A DNA stretch of 17,839 nucleotides, taken from NCBI GenBank assembly GCA_003560545.1, contig PWLK01000005.1, forward strand, positions 1-17,839, read 5' to 3'. This stretch comes from Candidatus Woesearchaeota archaeon (GTDB taxonomy: Archaea; Nanobdellota; Nanobdellia; Woesearchaeales; 21-14-0-10-32-9). The notes beneath the pieces were generated by a model that saw only the letters and a program-made list of their open reading frames with translations, was not told the DNA's origin and did no database searches. Below are positions 7,598-16,300 of the stretch, one piece after another (position 1 is the first letter of the stretch; every line of letters begins with the position of its first letter). The translations under genes and the position numbers were made by a program.

Positions 7598-9462
7598 GTA
7601 GCTGAAACAACAATAGTCCCCGAACACTGGGATACCTGCATAGGCGGAGGATGCAACTGCCAGAACAACGAACCACTAGGAGGCTCGCCTGGACCAGTTT
7701 GTTTCTGAACATCCAGCCCTGAGTACTCAAAAGAGCTTGTTAAAACAATTTTTTCATCAAACAAAGTAGCTTCCTGAAGAGAATACCTTTGTCGTTCCAA
7801 CGAAATATTCTGCCCTGTATCGCATATCATCGCAACTCCTTCCCCTACAACAGGGTCATCGCCACCGTACCCTCTCATGAAAACGTTCAAAGGCTGGTTT
7901 CCAATATTAACCACGCCCAGCTCTTTTTCATCTGAGTACATCATTGGCTCAACATCCCCGTAATCAATCTCAAGAGCGGAGAGGTTAAAAGCGTATAACT
8001 CATCAACAATAGTTGTATTATAATCATTTCCAGTAAACCCCTGGTTATTAGTAACAGTTGCATTGCAATGCCACGTACCATTAGTAGCGTAGTAAAGCAC
8101 GCTAAACACACAAGAATAACCAGCTGTGTTCCCTGAAATAAATGATTGCTCGCAAGTGCCTTCATAGAAAGTGTTGTTGTCCGGCTCGCTTCCAGATGCG
8201 TTATGTAAATAGAATTCAGCGAACAATGAATCTATGTTGTCAGCTCCGTTCTCATCGTAAACACTTATATTGCACTGTACTTCCCTTGTAGAGCCAGGGT
8301 TAAGATTAACAACACCAGGCAATTCTATATTTGTTATTTCGGGATCATAAACGCTTACAGTTAAGTTCCTCGTCGCACTCATGCCAGGATTGCCTGCACT
8401 ATCAACGCATTCAACTCTCCACTCGTAATAGCCATTATCAAGTGTTTCGCTGAAAGACTGCAAGGTATCCCTTTCTATGTTGTTATCTGTATCTACAACG
8501 CTCTCGTTTATAACAAGGGAACAAGAACTTACCTCGGAGTCATCTGAAACTTCATAGTAAAAAGATAACTCGTTATGAGTCATGTTCAAAGAACCGTCAT
8601 CAGGGCTTAACAAGGTTATTGAAGGAGGCGTCCTATCCACGTACAAAGTATAATTAGATTCGTGGAAAGAAGACTCTCCCCTGGTATCAGTGCATTCAAC
8701 GTTCCACTCAAATATTCCTTCAGGCACACCCCAAGATATGTTCTCCTCAACTCCTTCCGGGATGCCTAGAGAGGATTCAACTGCTTCCCAAGAACCAGAG
8801 AAATTAGCCCATAAAACGCACTCGGGAAGCTCAGAGTCATAATCATCTTCTGCTATAAAAGTAAAATCAACAATTTCCTGGTTCGTTAAATAATTATCCT
8901 CTGGGCTTACAAGGCTTACACTCGGAGGATAATTCTCAGTTACCTCGAGGTAAGAAGCATAAACATAAGTATTCATAGGCATACCTCCTCCTCCTGGCCT
9001 GGATACGTTAAACAAGTAAAGCCTTAAATCGGACAAGTCACCTGAAGGATTATCCCAAGTACAACTCATCCAGCCCTGAGAAGTTGCTCCTGGGACGAAA
9101 CCAGAGCAAACATCAGTGGTTCCCTGCCTTAACGAAAAAGAAAACTGGGCGTTAGATTCGGTTTCTACAAAAACCCATAGAGTTACATTCATAGCAGTAG
9201 GCTGGACTGGTGAGGGAAAGCCAAATTCAGATATAAGGTTTTGGTTGCTTCTGGCTGCAACATAAGTAGACGTATCAGGTATATCGTCGTACCTTGCACT
9301 ATCAACGATCTCCTCATAAGTAGAGCCAGTACCTTGATTCCAGTTATCCTGCAAAGTCTCATTTGGATCATAATAATTAATAACTGCACTTACAAATAAA
9401 GGAGTTACAGCAACAGCTACCAAGAATACTAGTAACACCATTTTTTTGTTTTCAAATATCAT
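7588..9462 (-). CDS. Secreted jelly-roll/Ig surface protein, 624 residues
   Basis: Probable exported partner of the two giant proteins flanking it. The ATG at 9462 overlaps the upstream stop as ATGA and has GGAG 5 bases before it. A clear signal peptide covers residues 1-26 (MVLLVFLVAVAVTPLFVSA after two Lys). A jelly-roll-like domain follows (27-178), duplicated in the downstream giant, then two Ig-like domains with the cysteine pair (8629-8928 and 8347-8628). The last ~252 residues form a different module, with YYATNGTWHCNATVTNNQG, then IDYGDVEPM and GVVNIGNQPLNVFMRGYGG, ending SATGS. That ending recurs in secreted DPANN proteins as I know them; no named family is claimed. It lacks the CARDB-cap terminus, has no C-terminal membrane helix, and stops with TAA. 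A base or adaptor role is speculation. Confidence 0.9.
   Translation of the reverse strand: MIFENKKMVLLVFLVAVAVTPLFVSAVINYYDPNETLQDNWNQGTGSTYEEIVDSARYDDIPDTSTYVAARSNQNLISEFGFPSPVQPTAMNVTLWVFVETESNAQFSFSLRQGTTDVCSGFVPGATSQGWMSCTWDNPSGDLSDLRLYLFNVSRPGGGGMPMNTYVYASYLEVTENYPPSVSLVSPEDNYLTNQEIVDFTFIAEDDYDSELPECVLWANFSGSWEAVESSLGIPEGVEENISWGVPEGIFEWNVECTDTRGESSFHESNYTLYVDRTPPSITLLSPDDGSLNMTHNELSFYYEVSDDSEVSSCSLVINESVVDTDNNIERDTLQSFSETLDNGYYEWRVECVDSAGNPGMSATRNLTVSVYDPEITNIELPGVVNLNPGSTREVQCNISVYDENGADNIDSLFAEFYLHNASGSEPDNNTFYEGTCEQSFISGNTAGYSCVFSVLYYATNGTWHCNATVTNNQGFTGNDYNTTIVDELYAFNLSALEIDYGDVEPMMYSDEKELGVVNIGNQPLNVFMRGYGGDDPVVGEGVAMICDTGQNISLERQRYSLQEATLFDEKIVLTSSFEYSGLDVQKQTGPGEPPSGSLFWQLHPPPMQVSQCSGTIVVSATGS
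8929..9384 (-). repeat. Jelly-roll-like domain, copy in the 624-residue protein
   Basis: The 152-residue mature N-terminus begins VINYYDPNETLQDNW and carries SEFGFPS, LRQGTTDVCS, SCTWDNPSGDLSD, RPGGGG and VYASYLEV. It is the paralogue of 5403-5849. In one matched 47-base stretch (9029-9075 against 5503-5549) I count 10 mismatches, so the DNA copies are related but clearly diverged. Confidence 0.7.
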
Positions 9463-10352
9463 TTTATCTCCGTGTAAAACACTACTCGGTCAGTGTCAGG
9501 TCCCTGGTATCCGGGCAGCGTGGCAGGTATTCTTATTTCGAAGTCATTGGTGGAGTTAAAGCCAGGCATGCCTTTGTTAACTTTTGTTATGAATACGATG
9601 TTGTGCGTGCCGTCGTACTGCGTTCCGCCAGTGCTATAATCCCATAGTATTCCTGTCTTGAAATTTGAATTGTTAGTGCTGTTGTGAACCGGGACGTTTT
9701 CTATTATAGTGCCGAATATGTCGAAGGACTCGGTTTCAGCAGGCTCCCCGTTAAAAGTGTATGTAAGGTTTACTGAATCAGAAAAATTAGTTGAGCCTAG
9801 TGCTATGTCAAGTGCTTCGAAGTCCAAGGGTGATGGGTCGTTATTTGTATTCCTTCCGAGGGCTTGCAAGTCCATCCATGATATGTCTGAATCGTAGTCT
9901 GTTACGTATATGTTGCTGCCAGTGGAATTTTCAACTGCCCAGTCAAACAACAGCCCGGTGGAAGCGTCTGTTACTTGTAAAGTGTCATTGGTTGTTCCCA
10001 TTGCGTAATGCCAGAACTGCACGGTTATATTCCTTGAAGCAATGTTGTTGTCATAAGTCTCTTCTATAACTCTTTGGTCAGGGTTTGCGTATACGAATAT
10101 TTCTGTTGTTCCAACAACGGTTGTATAGTTAACCGTTACGTTAACTGATTCGTTCACGTCCAGGAAAGGTATGTTTATATCGCTTCCTATCTGGTTTCCT
10201 GTTACGTTGATTTCGTCTTCCCAGAACTGCACGTCGAAGTCCTCGGCAGGGCTTCCTCCTATGTTCCTAATGGTTGCTGTTATGGTTATGTTTTCTCCTT
10301 CTGATGGCATTTCGTTGCTGAAGAATATCTCTGAAGCATTAACAGATATGTC
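9459..10352 (-). repeat. CARDB plus C-terminal cap module, copy 2
   Basis: A CARDB-like domain (10017-10352; IRNIGGSPAEDFDVQFW, DNNIASRNITV) is followed by a 185-residue cap. The cap contains DLQALGRN, NVPVHNST, TGILWD, IVFITKVN and FEIRIPATLPGY, then ends FYTEIK. It is collinear with copy 1 at 129-1040, and both copies sit at the extreme C-terminus of their proteins. Confidence 0.8.
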
Positions 10353-13300
10353 AGGTATTGGTATGAAGAAACTCCTGGTTTCGCTTGTATTCGTGTTCAT
10401 GGCTTGGTCTGTACATGTTACGTTCCAATGGTATAGGCCTCCTGACATGTTATGAAGCTCTACTATTTCTTCCTCGTTGTTTGTAACATTAAGGTTTTCT
10501 TCTATTAAGTCTTCGTTAAGGGTTACAGAGCACATTAAGTATTCAGCCATGTTATCCGTTGGGGTAAAGCTAAGGTTTACGGATGTTGAGGTTATGTTTT
10601 CCTCGTCATCAGGGTAGTTCAGGTTTATGAAGGGGGCTTCGGTGTCCTGGTATATTATTATTGGGGTGGTGTTAGCTGTGTTGCCTGCGAGGTCTGTTGC
10701 TTCAAGTATTACTTCGTATGCCCCGTCGCTTAGGCCTGTAAGTGTTTCTGATAAAGGGGTTCCGTTTTGCGCGGTTCCTTCTGCCATGTTTGTGTTGTTA
10801 ACATACAAGGTGTAGTTGATCGTGGGTGAAAGGTTGTCTGTGATTACAAAGTCAATAACGGGCTCTGAGTTAAACCAGGTGTTGTTCTGAGTGGTTATGT
10901 TAGGGACGGGGTCTTCAATGTCAACGTTTAGTGTCCATTCATCGCTTACGCCAACGCTTTGGAATATGGTTGTATCGGTACATTCAACCCTCCAGTCATA
11001 TATTCCTGCCATGCTTTCAACTGTGAATTCGTTGACTGCGTTGTTCTGGACGCTTGTGTTTGTCTGGTTTAAATCGTTGTTCAAGTAAAGGGAACATTCC
11101 TGGATTCCTGTGTCGTCGCTTACGTTATACGTAAAAGTATTAGTTGATTCGTTGCTCCAATAACCGTCAGGAGGGCTTAGTAGTGTGACGTTAGGCGGTA
11201 TGAAAACGTTAAAAGACCTGGTTTCGCTTATATTCCAATTGTTGGCCTGGTCAGTACATGATACATTCCAGTGATGCACTCCTTCAACCAGGTTTTCTGC
11301 CAGGAAGCTTTGTTCCACGCCGACGCCTACGCTGAAAGGCCCATGACTGGTTCCGCTTACGTTTATTTCACACACAGCGGTGCTTGCCATGTTGTCAAAA
11401 ACAGTGTAGTTAAGCTCTACATCCCTGGTTGTAAAGTTAGCCGCGTCATCAGGGCTTTCCAAGATGATCGTGGGGGGTTCAGTGTCAACGAATATGGTTA
11501 TAGGAGTGCTATTAGCAGCGTTACCGGCTTCATCGATTGCTTCAAGTATTATCTGATAAGTCCCGTCTGGCAACGAGGAAAGGCTTTCCACTATTGTTTC
11601 AGGGTTTGAAGCGTTTCCGGTTATATCAGGGGTTCCGTTAACGTACAAAGTATAGTTTATAGTGCTTGCAAGGTTATCTGAAACGGAGAAGTTAATCTCG
11701 GGCTCTGAGTGGTTAAACCATGTTTCGTTAAGAGTGTTAATAACCGGCACTGGCGGGGTCAAGTCTATCGTTATAGTTACGAGCTCTGAGTCTTTCTCCC
11801 TGCCAAGATAATCAGTTGCACGCACCATTATTTCCCTTACGCCTTCGTTAAACTCTATTATTATTGATTCACTGGCATTGTCAAGGACTTGGCCTTCATA
11901 AACCGAAGGACTTCCATCTATGAAAACAGTGTAGTTAATCATTCCGTTAGTATAATCCTGCAATGTAAAGTTCAATTCTACTTCGTCGTTGCTGAAAATG
12001 CTTTCGTTTAAAGGAATGTTAATCATAGACCTTAACACGGAGATGTTAACAGAAGCATTATTATGAGAAGTGTTCAGCTCATCTATCTCATCGTAAGGGT
12101 CTACGAGTACGTGGATTTCATGTAATCCTTCAGGGATGCTCCAGTTAACGGAGAAAATGGTTGAGCCATTAAAAGCCACGTCTCCTGTGTCGTTTCCTAT
12201 GAATACACCGCCTTCGTTAGGGTGTCCCTGCCAGAACTCAACTAATACATCGAAAGCACTTATACCTCCTATGTTGCTAACATTAGCAGTTATGTTAAGC
12301 AATTCGAACAAGTCAGGGTTCGTGTTGTTAAAAGATATCCTTGTTTCATCTATGTAAAGGTCTGGCTGGTTAATCACAAACCTCCACGTATCACTCGTAT
12401 CAGTGTTTCCAAGGTCATCAGTACAAGTTACGTTCCAGAAATGCTCGCCGTCCTCAAGCTCTGGCACGGTGTGAGTGAAGTTCTGGCCTGAAAAACCAGT
12501 TATGTTCTCTATGAACCTGTCCCCAAGAGGGTCTGTTACGTATAAGTCACACGAAATAGGTATGCTCTCGTTGAAATCCACGGCGTTCCAAAGGAATGTT
12601 ATGTTGTTAAAATTAAACGTCTCATCAAACTCAGGCTCCAGCAAAGTAATAATAGGAGGATCAAGGTCTACGTGGAAGGATTTCGGCGTGCCATTAACAC
12701 CAACGTTGCTGCTAGGGTCAATACATTGCACGTCCCAATCATAGGAATCACTTGTAAGGTTTGTAAGCGTAAAATTATGCTCTACACCGTGAGTAATATT
12801 AGTGCTTGTGATGTTCGGCACTCCGTTAAGCAGCAACGTACACTCATCTATTTCTCCTGAATTGTCAAAAGCAGTGTAAAACAAAGTCATGTTAACCGTG
12901 TTATTCCTGTAATTATGCGGCGGGTCACCCAGGATAACCGTTGGGGGCTCCTGGACAGAGAAATTCCTTGTCTCGCTCATATCAGTGTTATTCGCAAGGT
13001 CCGCGCACATCACGCTCCAGTTAAAATCCCCGTCAGGGAAGCCTGAAACAACTTCTTGGTGTGGCTCAGAGTTATTAACAATAATCCCTGTCCTGTTCTC
13101 CACGCCATCAACGTACAAGTCACACATCATTAACGGGGATAAGTCATCCGTGGCAGTCCAGTTAAAAGTAACCGTACTGGTTTCCAATAGCTCATCAATT
13201 AAAGGGTTATGAAGAGTTATAACAGGAGGGTCAAGGTCAACGAAGAAAGTCCAGTTCGGAGGCGCGTAAGTGTTAGCATCCGTGTCAGTACACGCAACCG

Positions 13301-16300
13301 TCCAGTTATACTCACCTGGTGACATGTCTTCTAATTCGAAAGTGTTATTCTGCTTGTTCAATATTATGCTATCCGTCTGGTTTGACTCTCCGTTAACAAA
13401 TAACTCGCAGCTTACAATGTTAAAATCATCTTCAGGGAAATAAGTAAGGGTTACGCTGTCCGTGTCAAACCACGTATCATTTGCAGGGCTCATCAATGTA
13501 ACATTCGGAGGAGCATCTACTTCGAAGAAGTATTCATCTGAAATGTTGAACAAACCTGCTTTGTCCGTACAATCAACAAACCAAGAATAATTTCCATCAC
13601 CCAATAAGTAGTTGAAAGTGTACTCAGTCCCGTTAGGCACCAACAAGCTTTCAGCTATAGGGAACGTATCGCCTTCCTCAGTCAAGTATATGTCACATGA
13701 AAGCTCAGGGGAAACCTCGTCCTCAACAAGGAAAGTGAATGAAACATTATTAGCAGTTTCAACAGTGTTATTCAACGGGTTTAGCAAGTCAATATTATAA
13801 GGAGGCTCAGTGTCCACATAGTAAACCCAGTCACTTTCAGCCATGCCAGTCAGGCTGTTAGTATCAACACACTGCACGTTCCAGTAATACGCGCCGTCAT
13901 CCATATCTGTTACAAGGAAACTGTTATCAACCCCTGGGTCTATATTCGTGTCAGTCTGGTTAGGCTCGCCGTTCAAAAACAAGGTACAGCTAGGGAAATC
14001 CATGGTTCCCTCGCTTGGAATGTACGTAAAAGTAACATTTCTTAACAAGTCACCCGTGTTATTAGCAGGGCTTACAAGGTCAACCCTTGGAGGAATTATA
14101 ACCGAAAAATTATTTGTCTCACTCATATTCCAATTGCCTGCCTGGTCTGAACAAGCAACACTCCAATTATAATCATCAGTAATAAAACCATCAACCGTAT
14201 AATTAGCTATCTCACCGTTAAGAGAAGTTATGTTGGTAGCGTTGACCACTCCGTCTATGTACAAGTCACACGTCAGGTTCTCAGCCAAATTATCAGTTGC
14301 ATTCCACATAAAATTGTAGGAAGACTCGTTAACAACCTGATCCGGGGAGGGGTCTAGTAATTCTATGCTTGGAGGAGTCCTGTCAACCACGAAAGTCTTA
14401 TTAGGAGTACTCCCTGTGTTAGAAAACACGCCTGCATCAACACACATCACACTCCAATCATAAAATCCTTCATCAAGGCTTATAAGAGAGAAATTTGACT
14501 GGACGCCTGAAGTTATATTAGTGGAGTTTGTCTGGTTGAACAGCCCGTTAATATATAACTCGCAGTACTCAAATCCATCGTTATCCAAAGGAGTGTAAAG
14601 CAAGTCAAGATCTGAAACGCTTAAATGAGTGTTATTAGAGGGGAAGTCCTGTGTTACTACAGGGCTTTGGTTTATCGTAAGATTCCACGTATCGCTAAAA
14701 CCAATGTTACCTCCTATGTCTATGCACATAACATTCCAGTAGTTAAAGCCGTCAGGGTACCCGGTTCCGGTTTCAAACACGGTTTCCCCGCTCGTAGCAT
14801 TAGTAGTTATATTTGGCTCATCGTTGAAGTTAATAGTACAAGTAAGAGGAGGCCAGTTATCAAAAGCTGTGTAAGAGAATTCAATGGTTGAATGATTGAA
14901 GTAAGAATCATTTTCAGGGGTGTGAAGGTCTATTGTTGGCGGGGTGAAGTCGCCAAAGAAAACCCATTCATCGCTGGCACCTACGTTGTTGTTTACATCA
15001 AGACATTCCACGCGCCAAGAATACTGGGATTCCTCAACAGGTATGCTGAAAGAGTTAAGCCCGTTAACATTTATATTAGTATCAGTCTGGTTCCAAGTGT
15101 TGTTTACGTACAAGCTGCATTCCTGTATTCCGAATCCGTCGCTTGCGTTGTACTCAAGCGTTGCCGTAGTTGTATTCACACCTGTATAATTCTCAGGGCT
15201 GATAAGGGTTACATTGGGAGGAACATCAGATATGGTCAGATCAAATAAGTCTGTTGTGTTCTGGTTTCCTGCCAGGTCAAAACAAGATAACTGCCAAGTA
15301 TAACTTCCAATATCGAAGCCTTCAACGGTTGTAAAAGTCTGCGTATCATTAAAAGAAGTTACCGTTTGGTTTAAAGCACTGTCGATGTATAACTCGCAAG
15401 TCATATTAGGAGATCTCAAATCCTGGACGGTCCAGCTGAAATCCACGCTTGAACTAGTAATATTAGCGTTATCCTCAGGGAAATGAACTGTTAAGTTGTA
15501 AGGAGCCTGCCTGTCAATATCAAAATAAAACGTGGTAGAATTACCTGTGAGGCTGCCAATATCCGTACAGGACACACTCCAATTATACCTCTCCTCACCT
15601 AAGCCTGAAACAAAAAAAGAATTCTGTACGTTTTCCTGAGCGCCAGTATCAGTCTGGTTCCACGCACCGTTTATGTACAAGCTACATTCATCTATCTCGC
15701 TGAAAGTCTGAGGCGTATAAAGGAATTCTACGGGGTCATCGTTAATCCAGGAATCGTTTTCAGGGTAGTCAAGCGTAACAACAGGTTCCTGGGTTGTCAT
15801 AACATTTACTTCCTCAGAATCAGAAGGAGCCGTTGAGTACTTTGACTCAGCAAGACACCTGACATGGGCAGAGCCAGGGGTTCCGCCTTCAAGAGTGAAA
15901 GTTACATTCACGGATTCGTTGAACAAGTCAGCAGGCGTTTCAGGGTTGGACTGCCCGTCACCCAGAGTTATAGTGCCACTGCCACCAACATTATTCCAGG
16001 AACCTGTTTCGTTGCTCTGCGCGTAAACCTCGATGTCAAGGCAGTTCCCCATGTAACAATCCACTTCGCAAGACAGCGTGAAATTCTCTCCTTGCCCTAC
16101 GAATAAAGACTCGTTTGGCTGCAACAAGAAAGAAGAAAGCGTTCCAATCTGCATAAAATCGTGTATGTCCACGAAGCTGGAAGGATGATCAACGACATGG
16201 GTGAAAGACCTTGCCTGGTTAGGATGATCGTTTTCAAGGTATATGTGATAGTAAAGCCTGTCCGTACTCTCAATCCACACATCCCCGGCAGGCGAACAAG

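Noticed and set aside
7587..7730. In-frame upstream extension of the 2485-residue gene to 7730
   Set aside because: It lies wholly inside the preceding gene, would bury the signal peptide, and the ATG at 7586 has a better context one base after the upstream stop.
12366..15785. CRISPR array or DNA-level tandem repeat
   Set aside because: The periodicity is about 95 codons at protein level with diverged DNA. Identical stretches are short, such as an 18-base match for TPPSIEL near 14362 and 16920.
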